A stretch of DNA of 64,000 bases from JAXDBM01 sp963709485 (GTDB lineage: Bacteria; Desulfobacterota; Syntrophia; Syntrophales; Fen-1087), in NCBI GenBank assembly GCA_963709485.1, contig CAVPWE010000007.1:434001-498000 (forward strand), given 5' to 3'. Of the stretch, positions 1-7,579 are shown piece by piece; position 1 is the stretch's first letter, and every line of letters starts with the position of its first letter. The translations under genes were made by a program, and so were the position numbers. A model generated the notes under the pieces. It worked only from the letters and a program-made list of their open reading frames with translations. It ran no database searches and was not told the DNA's origin.

Positions 1-575
1 TTGTGGAGAAGGGGGCCTTTCACATCGACTTTGACCGCCTGGCGCATCAGGTGGAGGAGCCGGATCAGAGGGCCTGGACCCGGATTGTCGAACGTTTCGG
101 CACCGGCATCCTCAATCCGGACCGCACGATCAACCGTGCACGGTTGGGGGCCATCGTTTTCGAAAACCGGGAAAAGCGGTCAACGCTGAACGGGATCGTG
201 CACCCCGAGGTCTTCACGGCATGGCATCGCCGTCTGGACGAAATCAGACAAACCCGGCCCGATGCCATCGTCATGTCGGATGTTCCCCTGTTGATCGAAA
301 CGGGCATGCAGTCCCTGGTCGATGTGGTCGTGCTCGTCTATGTTTCCCCGGAGGAACAGATTCGGCGCCTGATGGTCAGGGACGGCTGCAGCCGCCGGGA
401 AGCGGAGGCCCGCCTTAATTCACAGATGTCCATCGATGAGAAGAAACAGTATGCCCATATCGTGATCGACAACCAGGGAACTGTGGAAGCGACACAGAAA
501 ATCGTCGACCGGGTCTGGCAGGTTCTCTTGGCGAGAGAAAAAAACAGCCGGACGGACGGTCCGGAACCGAGATAA
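1..575 (+). CDS. coaE: Dephospho-CoA kinase (5' end outside window)
   Basis: Phosphorylates the 3'-hydroxyl of dephospho-CoA with ATP, the last step of cytoplasmic CoA synthesis. The frame is open to the window edge, so the first roughly 15 residues with the P-loop are missing. The visible ~190 residues fit the family: an early IDFDRLAH segment (family IDADxxxR), VPLLIE, a basic RLMVRDG segment of the lid region and a terminal VIDN motif. Length is otherwise normal (about 200 residues). The gamma carbonic anhydrase gene follows after 29 bases, which contain an AGGGAGG ribosome site. No other family fits as well. Confidence 0.93.
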   Translation, partial: VEKGAFHIDFDRLAHQVEEPDQRAWTRIVERFGTGILNPDRTINRARLGAIVFENREKRSTLNGIVHPEVFTAWHRRLDEIRQTRPDAIVMSDVPLLIETGMQSLVDVVVLVYVSPEEQIRRLMVRDGCSRREAEARLNSQMSIDEKKQYAHIVIDNQGTVEATQKIVDRVWQVLLAREKNSRTDGPEPR

Positions 576-604
576 GAATTTAAATACCGTAGGGAGGTCA
601 AGAA

Positions 605-1219
605 ATGATTGAAAAAAATGTGTTGACGGATTTCTCGGCGAAGATATCGGCACCGGTGATCGATCCTTCGGCATACATCCATCCTCTGGCGGCCGTGATC
701 GGACACGTCTTTATCGGCAAGAACGTCATGGTCTCGCCCACCGCCTGCGTCCGCGGTGATGAGGGGCAGCCCCTGCATGTCGGCAACGATTCCAACGTCC
801 AGGACGGCGTCGTGATCCACGCCCTGGAAACGGAGATGAACGGGAAGCCGATCGAGAAAAACCTCTGCGAGGTCAACGGGAAAAAATACGCGGTCTACGT
901 GGGCAACCGGGTCTCGCTGGCCCATCAAGTGCAGATTCACGGTCCCGCCACGGTCCTGGACGACACCTTCGTGGGCATGAAGGTCCTCGTTTTCCGGTCT
1001 TTTGTGGGATCCGGCTGTGTCATCGAGCCCGGCGTCATCCTTATGGGCGTCAAGGTTCCGGACGGCCGCTTCGTTCCGGTCGGCTCGGTGATCAGCACCC
1101 AGGAACAGGCCGACAACCTTCCGAGGATCACGGAGAGCTATCCGATGAAGGACCTGAACAAGGGGGTCGTCCACGTCAACACGCACCTGGCCAAAGGCTA
1201 TCTGGCGGCGAAAGGGTAG
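605..1219 (+). CDS. Gamma-class carbonic anhydrase, Cam type
   Basis: Left-handed beta-helix protein of 204 residues that interconverts CO2 and bicarbonate. It resembles the archaeal Cam prototype rather than the shorter CamH forms. It has the three metal-ligand histidines (VIHALE, and SLAHQVQIHGP with two) and the acidic loop between them (ETEMNGKPIEKN) that carries the proton-shuttle glutamate in Cam. The C-terminus ends in a helix (VNTHLAKGY) as in Cam. ATG is preceded by GGGAGG. A strong terminator follows directly. In an anaerobic acid degrader it could supply bicarbonate or CO2 for carboxylations; that role is inference. No signal peptide is evident, unlike the secreted archaeal enzyme. 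Confidence 0.93.
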   Translation: MIEKNVLTDFSAKISAPVIDPSAYIHPLAAVIGHVFIGKNVMVSPTACVRGDEGQPLHVGNDSNVQDGVVIHALETEMNGKPIEKNLCEVNGKKYAVYVGNRVSLAHQVQIHGPATVLDDTFVGMKVLVFRSFVGSGCVIEPGVILMGVKVPDGRFVPVGSVISTQEQADNLPRITESYPMKDLNKGVVHVNTHLAKGYLAAKG

Positions 1220-1241
1220 TGCGGGACGACATGCGGGATTG

Positions 1242-1272
1242 AAGAAAGCCGGCTGGAAGCCGGCTTTCTTTT
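1242..1272 (+). terminator. Rho-independent terminator, probably bidirectional
   Basis: Perfect 13-base-pair hairpin with loop GGA: arm AAGAAAGCCGGCT at 1242-1254 and its complement at 1258-1270, followed by a T run. It lies between the convergent carbonic anhydrase and etfA genes, and the A-rich 5' side would also give a U tail on the minus strand, so it can end both. Confidence 0.9.
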
Positions 1273-1282
1273 AGGTGGTTTT

Positions 1283-2233
1283 CTATGTCTGTTTCAGTTT
1301 CTGGATGAGCTTCGGCACCACTTGGTAAAGGTCGCCGACAATGCCGAAGTCGGAAACGTTGAAAATCGGCGCGTTCTCGTCCTTGTTGACAGCACAGATC
1401 ACCCGGGCGTTGCGGATGCCGGTAACGTGCTGGATCTGGCCCGACACACCGACACCCACATAGAGATCCGGTTTGACCTGAGCGCCGGAAAGGCCGATGC
1501 AGGACTCTTCCGGAAGCCAGTGCATCTCTTCTGAGAGCGGCCGCGTGCAGCCGATCTCCCCGCCGAGGGCAGCAGCCAGCTCACGGGCCATTGCCAGGTC
1601 TTCCTTCTTTTCAAAGCCCCTCCCCACGGAGACGACCACGCGGGCCTCGCCGATATTCTGGGCTTCCCGCGCCTTTACCTTTCTTTCCAGAACCTTTACC
1701 CTGGACGGCGGCAGATGCTGAAGTTCGCGGGTTCTCCCGCTCCGGCCTTCCTCAACCGCTGCCGGGTCATAGGTCCCGGGTGGAATTGTCGCCATGACAG
1801 GCCGGGTCGGACAGATGACCGTCTGAACCGCCGCACCGCCATAAGCGAGACGCTCCATTTTTAGAGCCTTCTTTTCCGGATCGTATTTCATTGCCGTGCA
1901 ACTGCTGCAAAGCCCCGTCTCCAGACGGGTCGCGGCGCGGGCCGCCAGTTCCTTTCCCCGTGCCGTGGCGGCAAAGAGAAGCACATCCGGATCGCTCTTT
2001 TTCGCCTCTTCGATAATTACGGGCAGGCAGGCTTCCAGGGACTGGTCCTCAGCAAGCGCGGGCAGCAGCAGCACCTCATCCGCGCCGCGTGAAATGCAAT
2101 CGCCGGCGCCCTCCGGTTCATGCAGGAGAAATGCGGACAGGTCGGTTTCCATATCCGTGGCAAGCCGCCGGCCCACGTTCAAAAGCTCCCGGGTCAGCTC
2201 CCGATTATCCGCAAAAATCCATATCCCAGCCAT
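1283..2233 (-). CDS. etfA: Electron transfer flavoprotein alpha subunit
   Basis: Alpha (FixB-like) subunit of ETF, 316 residues. The C-terminal half holds the FAD-binding signature: GVGVSGQIQHVTG, then NKDENAPIF and DFGIVGDLYQVVP. The N-terminal half is the nucleotide-like fold shared with the beta subunit. ATG is preceded by GGGAGG. It is the last gene of a minus-strand operon fixC-fixX-acd-etfB-etfA, 10 bases behind etfB. With EtfB it takes electrons from acyl-CoA dehydrogenases and passes them to the FixC/FixX quinone branch. Whether this ETF bifurcates (NADH to ferredoxin plus quinone) cannot be settled from reading alone. Confidence 0.95.
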   Translation of the reverse strand: MAGIWIFADNRELTRELLNVGRRLATDMETDLSAFLLHEPEGAGDCISRGADEVLLLPALAEDQSLEACLPVIIEEAKKSDPDVLLFAATARGKELAARAATRLETGLCSSCTAMKYDPEKKALKMERLAYGGAAVQTVICPTRPVMATIPPGTYDPAAVEEGRSGRTRELQHLPPSRVKVLERKVKAREAQNIGEARVVVSVGRGFEKKEDLAMARELAAALGGEIGCTRPLSEEMHWLPEESCIGLSGAQVKPDLYVGVGVSGQIQHVTGIRNARVICAVNKDENAPIFNVSDFGIVGDLYQVVPKLIQKLKQT

Positions 2234-2243
2234 ATCGACCTCC

Positions 2244-3011
2244 CTAACGGATCACGCCCTTCTTCCTCAGTGCGTCCGCAAAACGTGTCACTTCCGCTTC
2301 ATCCGCACCGAATTTCTCGCAGGTCCGGTCCATCCGCGGAGCTGCAAGCCCGATTGTGCGCAAACGCGGCTCCCCGACCGCCGGAAGCTCGTCTTTTTTG
2401 ACGGTTGCCACGGGTTTCCGGGATGCCGTAAGGGTATCCTTGACGCCCGGTATCCGCGGGGAATTGCTTTCCGGGAGCACGGTGACCAGCGCCGGCAGGG
2501 GCAGGGATGTGATTTCGGTGTACTGCTCGACTTTTCGGTCCGCCGTCAGGGTTCCCCCATCCATGCCGAGCTTCTGTACGAAGGAGACACAGGGAATCGC
2601 CAGGTGCTCGGCAAGCCTGGCCCCGACCTGCTGGGCGTACAGGTCGCCGGACCCCTCTCCGCAGACAATCAGGTCAAAGTCCGGAATGCGGGACCGGATC
2701 ACCGCCGCCAGGATTTCGGCCGTCTGCGAGGGCTCGAGGTTTTCAAAAGATGCGTCGGCAACGAAGACCGCCTCGTCGCATCCGCGGGAGAGTGCGTCCT
2801 TGATGCCCTTTGTCGCTCCGGGCAGCCCGACGGTCACCGCGATCACCTTTCCCCCGTGGGCCTCCTTCAGGCGGACGGCCTCTTCGATGGCATTGCGGTC
2901 GTATTCGCTGATCTTGAAGTCCACCGACGAGAAGTCCAGCTCCCCCGATGAGCCCCGCCGGATGTAGGCTTCGTCGACGACCCATTTGAAGCAGGCGATA
3001 ATGGTGGGCAT
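2244..3011 (-). CDS. etfB: Electron transfer flavoprotein beta subunit
   Basis: Beta (FixA-like) subunit of ETF, 255 residues. Family features are the N-terminal ACFKWVVDE strand, ISEYDRNAIEEAVRLKE, AVTVGLPGA, and the nucleotide-site segment CGEGSGDLYAQQVGARLAE. The middle EITSLPLPALVTV and the C-terminal extension that wraps the alpha subunit are also present. ATG is preceded by AAAGGAG at good spacing. It sits 22 bases after the acyl-CoA dehydrogenase, whose ETF it very likely is. The FixA-type sequence context with FixC and FixX is compatible with bifurcation, but I did not confirm NAD-site residues. Confidence 0.95.
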   Translation of the reverse strand: MPTIIACFKWVVDEAYIRRGSSGELDFSSVDFKISEYDRNAIEEAVRLKEAHGGKVIAVTVGLPGATKGIKDALSRGCDEAVFVADASFENLEPSQTAEILAAVIRSRIPDFDLIVCGEGSGDLYAQQVGARLAEHLAIPCVSFVQKLGMDGGTLTADRKVEQYTEITSLPLPALVTVLPESNSPRIPGVKDTLTASRKPVATVKKDELPAVGEPRLRTIGLAAPRMDRTCEKFGADEAEVTRFADALRKKGVIR

Positions 3012-3033
3012 GGCCGGTCTCCTTTCCGCCCGG

Positions 3034-4173
3034 TCAGCGAAGCACGTTACCGGAGATGACCATCCGCTGGGCCTCCGAGGTGCCCTCGTAGATTTCCGTG
3101 ATCTTGGCGTCGCGGAGCAGGCGCTCCACTTTTGCGCCCTTGATGTATCCGTACCCGCCCTGGATCTGAACCGCCTTGACGGTGTGCCTCATGGCGGCCT
3201 CGGCAGCAAACAGCTTGGCCATGGATGCTTCCTTGCTGAAGGGCTGCTTCTGGTCTTTCAGCCAGGCGGCGTGGTAGGTGAGCCACCGGGCGGCGGAGAG
3301 GTCTGTCGCCATGTTGGCGATCATCCACGAGATGGCCTGCTGCCGGGCAATGGGGGCACCGAACTGGACCCGCTCCTTGGAATAGCGGATCGACTCGTCC
3401 AGGGCCGCCTGGAGGATCCCGACGGACTGCGCGGCAATCCCGACGCGGCCGTGATCGAAGCCGGTCATGGCCATCGCCATCCCGGCGCCCGCCTGACCCA
3501 GGATGTTCTCCTTGGGAATGCGGCAGTCCTTGAAGATCATCTCCGATGTCTGGGAGGAGCGGAGCCCCATCTTCTTGAAGTGCTCGCCCGCCCGCATTCC
3601 CGGCGCTTCCCGGGGAACGACGAAGGCGCTCATGCCCTTCCGTCCCGCCGCCTTGTCCGTCCAGGCGAACACAAGGTAGGTCCCCCCCGTGGGGCCGTTG
3701 GAGGTAAAGGTTTTCGTGCCGTTGATCACATATTCGTTTCCGTCGAGGACCGCCGTCGAGGTGGCGGCCATCACGTCCGTTCCGGCGCCCGGCTCGGTCA
3801 GGACAAAAGCGCCCAGATTCTGCCCCTTGGCGAGGGGGACCAGGTACTTCTTTTTCTGGTCCTCGTTTCCGAAGAGCAGGATCAGCATGGATGCGATGCC
3901 GACATGAATGGAGACGGTGAAGCCCGTGGACGCGCAGGACCGGGAAAGCTCCTCCACCGCAATAATGTGGGTCAGGTAGTCCGCGCCCGCGCCGCCGTAT
4001 TCGATGGGGATCGGCATCCCCAGCCAGTCCCCTTCGGCCAGCTTCTGGAACAGCTCCGCCGGGTGGCGGCTGTTTTCGTCGATTTCCGCGGCGATGGGAT
4101 CCACGTGCTTCGCTGCGAATTCCCGCATGTTCTTGCGAATCAGCTCCTGTTCTTCCGTCAGTTTGAAATTCAT
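3034..4173 (-). CDS. Acyl-CoA dehydrogenase, short-chain/butyryl type
   Basis: FAD enzyme of 379 residues that oxidises acyl-CoA to trans-2-enoyl-CoA and gives electrons to ETF. It starts MNFKLTEEQELI and has the FAD/substrate segment LTEPGAGTDVMAA, ITNGTKTF-like INGTKTFTSNG, and the catalytic loop IYEGTSEAQR with the expected glutamate near the C-terminus. ATG at 4173 is chosen because it has an AAGGAGGG site; the open frame continues upstream without family similarity. It is embedded between fixX and etfB, which ties it to this electron-transfer chain. Substrate chain length is not certain; glutaryl- or branched-chain forms are alternatives. Confidence 0.93.
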   Translation of the reverse strand: MNFKLTEEQELIRKNMREFAAKHVDPIAAEIDENSRHPAELFQKLAEGDWLGMPIPIEYGGAGADYLTHIIAVEELSRSCASTGFTVSIHVGIASMLILLFGNEDQKKKYLVPLAKGQNLGAFVLTEPGAGTDVMAATSTAVLDGNEYVINGTKTFTSNGPTGGTYLVFAWTDKAAGRKGMSAFVVPREAPGMRAGEHFKKMGLRSSQTSEMIFKDCRIPKENILGQAGAGMAMAMTGFDHGRVGIAAQSVGILQAALDESIRYSKERVQFGAPIARQQAISWMIANMATDLSAARWLTYHAAWLKDQKQPFSKEASMAKLFAAEAAMRHTVKAVQIQGGYGYIKGAKVERLLRDAKITEIYEGTSEAQRMVISGNVLR

Positions 4174-4214
4174 AACCTTCCCTCCTTCAATCCTGTGATT
4201 TGAATTCAGATTTT

Positions 4215-4499
4215 TTATCCGAAGCGATACTGGATGCCGGTTTCCCCCTCGGGGTAGTTCCACTCCAGGACATCCGTGCCGCAGGCGATGCGGCAGGTGC
4301 CGCATTCCAGGCAGCCGTCGACGTTGAGCACAACCGCGGCCTGTTCGTTTTCGCTGTAGCAGCCGGCGGGGCAGATTCTGACCGCGGGCTTGAGACGGGC
4401 ATCCTTTCCCATGCCGGGCCGGATTCGAATATGGGCTTCCCGGAGAGGTTTGAAGACGTCCAGCCCAAGCTTGGCCTTCAGTGCCGCCGATTCGCTCAT
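4215..4499 (-). CDS. fixX: Ferredoxin-like protein FixX
   Basis: Small 94-residue iron-sulfur protein that pairs with FixC to make the ETF:quinone oxidoreductase. Cysteine patterns CPAGC and CLECGTCRIAC ligate a 4Fe-4S cluster as in the C-terminal part of eukaryotic ETF-QO; EWNYP is typical of the family. The start at 4499 overlaps the fixC stop by four bases (ATGA), a sign of translational coupling, and gives a normal length. The protein is cytoplasmic, attached to the membrane through FixC. Confidence 0.93.
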   Translation of the reverse strand: MSESAALKAKLGLDVFKPLREAHIRIRPGMGKDARLKPAVRICPAGCYSENEQAAVVLNVDGCLECGTCRIACGTDVLEWNYPEGETGIQYRFG

Positions 4500-5806
4500 A
4501 TTTTCATCACCGCCCTCAGGTCTTTGAACCCGGACCAAAGCTCATGAAGCGTCATGTGCTTTCGGATCGTCTCATAGAGTCCGGCTTTCGGGCCGGCCGG
4601 AACGGCGTAGATGTCTTTCATGATCGCGCCGACCAGCTCCGGGTAATGGTTCGTGAAACGAGGATTGGCCAGCACGGCCGGAGTGTCCTGAAAGTTTTTG
4701 AAATCCTTCAGAACAAAGCTTTCCTCCAGAAGGCGGCTGTACAGGGACAGGGTTTCGGCGCGGAAATCCCCGGCTTCCCGTGCCTTCAATACGGTCCGGG
4801 CGGCAAGGCAGCCGGAGGCGAGTGCGTACTCCATGCCGCGGACGGTAACCCCCATGTTCAGGGCCAGACCGGCGGCGTCCCCTGCGACGAGGATGCCGTT
4901 TCCGTAGAATTTGTTCAGGGCACGGTAGCCGCCCTCCGGGATCACATGGGCGGCGTATTCCACGGTGTTGCCTCCCCGGATCAGGGGGGCGATCTCGGGA
5001 CGCTCTTTGAAGGCGTCGAGTAGGGCGGGTACATCCAGGGCCGTGGTTGCATGTCCGACGAGGTTCCCAATGCCGATGACGATGCCAAGGCTGATGCTTT
5101 CCCGGTTGGTGTAGAGAAAGCCGCCCCCGAAACGACCCCGGGTGACCTCCCCCGCAAAGAGCCGTGCCGCGCCTTCGTTTCCCTCAAGGCCGAAGCGGTC
5201 ATTGATGATTCCGGAGTCGAGGGCGATGACCTCCTTGATCCCCACGGCGTAATCGTGGGGCAAACCGGGTGAACGGAGGCCGGCCTTTTCGGGGATGAGG
5301 GACAGGACGCCGTCGCAGGCGATGACGACATCCGCCCGAAGCTCGTCGCCGCCGGCGATCACGCCGGCAACCCCCCCGTTTTCCCGGATGACGTCGTCCA
5401 CACGCACTTTTGTCAGCACCATGGCGCCCCGGGCTTCCGCCTGTTCCGCCAGCCAGCGGTCGAACTTCGCCCTCAGGATGCTGCAGCTCTGGCGGGGTTC
5501 ATTTCCGAGCTCGCTCCCGGAGTAGTCCAGGGTCACGGAGCGCTCTTTCGACATCAGGACAAAACCCTCGCGTACGATGAAGCGTTCCAGGGGTGCGTCG
5601 GGCCACAGGTCGGGGAAAAATTCGCGGACGGGGTTCAAATAGAGGCGGCCTCCGGTCACATTTTTGGCCCCGGGATAATCCCCCCGCTCCAGGACAAGGA
5701 CTTCAATGCCCTTTCCGGACAGCGTTAAGGCCGCGGCCAGCCCCGACAGGCCGGCGCCAACGACGATGGCGTCGAATTTCTCCAATTCCCGGTTGCCCCC
5801 TCGCAT
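4496..5806 (-). CDS. fixC: ETF:quinone oxidoreductase FixC
   Basis: FAD protein of about 436 residues that with FixX moves electrons from ETF to the membrane quinone pool. The N-terminal dinucleotide motif AIVVGAGLSGLAAA is followed by a second FAD segment VIACDGV and by VAGDAAGLALN, as in the GG-reductase/FixC family; GGRLYL near residue 50 is typical. The start is uncertain: ATG at 5806 is listed, but a TTG at 5785 (MEKFDAIVVG) has a better-placed GAGGGGG site and matches the usual FixC start. First gene of the operon, divergent from an acyl-CoA dehydrogenase. Confidence 0.92.
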   Translation of the reverse strand: MRGGNRELEKFDAIVVGAGLSGLAAALTLSGKGIEVLVLERGDYPGAKNVTGGRLYLNPVREFFPDLWPDAPLERFIVREGFVLMSKERSVTLDYSGSELGNEPRQSCSILRAKFDRWLAEQAEARGAMVLTKVRVDDVIRENGGVAGVIAGGDELRADVVIACDGVLSLIPEKAGLRSPGLPHDYAVGIKEVIALDSGIINDRFGLEGNEGAARLFAGEVTRGRFGGGFLYTNRESISLGIVIGIGNLVGHATTALDVPALLDAFKERPEIAPLIRGGNTVEYAAHVIPEGGYRALNKFYGNGILVAGDAAGLALNMGVTVRGMEYALASGCLAARTVLKAREAGDFRAETLSLYSRLLEESFVLKDFKNFQDTPAVLANPRFTNHYPELVGAIMKDIYAVPAGPKAGLYETIRKHMTLHELWSGFKDLRAVMKI

Positions 5807-5929
5807 GCAGCTCAAGCCGGTTCAGACATACCCTTTTTCCGCGGCGAGTGCAATCGGAAACAGATTGTGCGGACCGGACAGGAGGACCGGTCTCCGTCGG
5901 GACGCGGCGGAACGGCGGTAGAAGGCATA

Positions 5930-5958
5930 TTGACGGGAGATGAATTTCAGTCTATAGG
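5930..5958 (+). promoter_or_regulatory. Sigma-70-like promoter of acyl-CoA dehydrogenase
   Basis: TTGACG at 5930-5935, a 17-base spacer and TATAGG at 5953-5958. It is correctly placed upstream of the dehydrogenase that starts at 6011 and next to an inverted repeat that would cover the transcription start. Confidence 0.6.
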
Positions 5959-5992
5959 GTTTCGTCATTTCATTGATTTTGACAGACGAAAC
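5959..5992. promoter_or_regulatory. Inverted repeat over the transcription start (operator candidate)
   Basis: Perfect 8-base arms GTTTCGTC (5959-5966) and GACGAAAC (5985-5992) separated by 18 bases, beginning immediately after the -10 box. The arm centres lie about 26 bases apart, so a dimeric regulator could bind one face of the DNA; as RNA it would form a leader hairpin. No regulator is encoded next to it. Confidence 0.5.
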
Positions 5993-6010
5993 ACGCCACA
6001 GGTGAAAGTC

Positions 6011-7150
6011 ATGTTTGAACTGACCGAGCAGCAGGAAAACCTGCGATCTCTGGTCCGGCAATTTGCCGAGTCGGAACTGGCGCCCAGGGTCTTCGAGCTG
6101 GACGAAAAGGGGGAATTCCCCGCCGACGTCGTCAGGGAACTGGCGGCGCGGGGGATCATCGGGATGGCCTCTTCGAAGGACCTGGGAGGCGCCGCCATGG
6201 GTTACCTGGCGGGCATCATCGCGATTGAAGAGCTGGCCCGCGTGTATCCATCGATCGCCTTCTTCCTCGAAGGAAGCCAGGCGGCCATCTACGCCATCGA
6301 GAAATTCGGCACGGAAAAGCAGCAGCGGAAATTCCTGCCGCCCGTGATCCGGGGGGAGCGGATCATCTGCATTGCCGCGACGGAACCGGCCGGCGGTTCC
6401 GATCTGGCTTCGATCGCCACCATTGCCGCGCCGGTGAAGGGCGGTTATGTCCTGAAGGGCCGCAAGGTCTACATTACGAACGGCGGCGTGGCCGATCTCG
6501 CCGCGGTAGTCGCCAAGGCGGGCGAGCGCGCCATTATCCTCCTGGTGGAAAAGGGGACTCCCGGTTTTGCCGTTTCCGGAAGGGAAAAACAGATGGGCTT
6601 CCGGTCGGTCCATATCAGCGAGCTGACATTCAGCGACTGCAGGGTCCCGGCGGGAAACCTTGTGGGCAAAGAGGGCGCCGGCCTGGCCATTGCCATGTCA
6701 AGCTTCATTGTCTCTCGCCCCTCCATCGGCGCCATCGGCCTCGGCATCGCGCGGGGCGCTTTCGACATTGCCTTGAAATTTGCCAGGGAGCGGGTTCTTT
6801 ACGGCAAGCCGATCAGCAAGCTGCAGAACATCCAGTTCATGCTGGCCGACATGGAGACGGAAATCGAAAAGGCAAGATGGGTTGTCTACTACCCTGCCGC
6901 ACTACTGGACCGGGGCGCCTCTCCCCGTGAAATCGGCAAGCATTCGGCCAGAGCGAAGGTTGTCGGCGCGGAGGTGGCGGCGGAGGTCACCCGAAAGGCC
7001 ATTCAGATTCTGGGAGGGTGCGGCGTAAACCCGGAATACCGGCTGGCCGGCCTGCTCAATGACGCCATGGAACTTTTCCCGGCAACCGGTACGGTGGAAA
7101 TCATGAAGGTCATCCAGGCCACCGAAATCGTCAACAGGCTTAGGCATTAA
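6011..7150 (+). CDS. Acyl-CoA dehydrogenase lacking the usual catalytic Glu loop
   Basis: Protein of 379 residues with the complete acyl-CoA dehydrogenase fold: MFELTEQQENL start, IAATEPAGGSDLAS flavin segment, KVYITNGG, a GKPISKLQNIQ substrate helix and an ILGGCGVNPEYRLAGLL C-terminal region. Where most members read IYEGTSE, with Glu as the base that takes the alpha proton, this one reads LFPATGTVE, so the base is missing or displaced. Family members with a moved base are known (isovaleryl-CoA and cyclohexene-carboxyl-CoA dehydrogenases). ATG at 6011 fits the family start; its ribosome site is weak (GGTGAAAG). Divergent from the fixC operon. It could act on an unusual, perhaps alicyclic, substrate; that is inference. 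Confidence 0.88.
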   Translation: MFELTEQQENLRSLVRQFAESELAPRVFELDEKGEFPADVVRELAARGIIGMASSKDLGGAAMGYLAGIIAIEELARVYPSIAFFLEGSQAAIYAIEKFGTEKQQRKFLPPVIRGERIICIAATEPAGGSDLASIATIAAPVKGGYVLKGRKVYITNGGVADLAAVVAKAGERAIILLVEKGTPGFAVSGREKQMGFRSVHISELTFSDCRVPAGNLVGKEGAGLAIAMSSFIVSRPSIGAIGLGIARGAFDIALKFARERVLYGKPISKLQNIQFMLADMETEIEKARWVVYYPAALLDRGASPREIGKHSARAKVVGAEVAAEVTRKAIQILGGCGVNPEYRLAGLLNDAMELFPATGTVEIMKVIQATEIVNRLRH

Positions 7151-7184
7151 CGGCAGGGCTAATCGAAATCGGGCGGAGGCCGGG

Positions 7185-7511
7185 CTACCTCCTGTAAGAC
7201 ACGCCGTAGAAGGTCAGCAGGACGAACATCACCATGCTGAACAGAAACAGGCCCAGCATCATGCGGCGCTGGTACAGAAACGCTTTTAACCGGCCCCAGG
7301 TGATGTCGTCTTTCCGGACGTCAAAGAGGAAGGCCGTCAGCAGATAAAGACCGAAGAAGAGGGGTCCGAACAGGGACATGAACCAGGCAATGGCCCCGGC
7401 CTGCCCTTTCCGGACGGCCAGGTGCCGGAAGAAATCGGCATTCAACAGGAGCAGGCCGATGGTCAGGACCCAAAACAGGCCATAGAGGATCAGCAGGTGA
7501 GATCGCTTCAT
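7185..7511 (-). CDS. Small membrane protein, unknown
   Basis: A 108-residue protein I do not recognise. It has three hydrophobic segments: about residues 6-24 (ILYGLFWVLTIGLLLLN), 40-64 (AIAWFMSLFGPLFFGLYLLTAF) and 84-104 (LGLFLFSMVMFVLLTFYG). A charged stretch VRKDDITWGRLKAFLYQRR lies between the second and third, probably on the cytoplasmic side by the positive-inside rule. It is divergent from epmB with 68 bases between. Composition matches the neighbours. A real gene is likely, but its function is unknown. Confidence 0.6.
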   Translation of the reverse strand: MKRSHLLILYGLFWVLTIGLLLLNADFFRHLAVRKGQAGAIAWFMSLFGPLFFGLYLLTAFLFDVRKDDITWGRLKAFLYQRRMMLGLFLFSMVMFVLLTFYGVSYRR

Positions 7512-7579
7512 GCCGCTTCCTTACCGGATGTGAGGCGGCAACGCAAAAGGTTTTTCAATGCCGCCCGTTTTGCCGTAAA

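Noticed and set aside
657..664. GATCGATC sites elsewhere in the window (for example 657 and 21390)
   Set aside because: They lie inside intact coding frames, so the motif by itself is not a scar; only the copy at 61160 breaks a gene.
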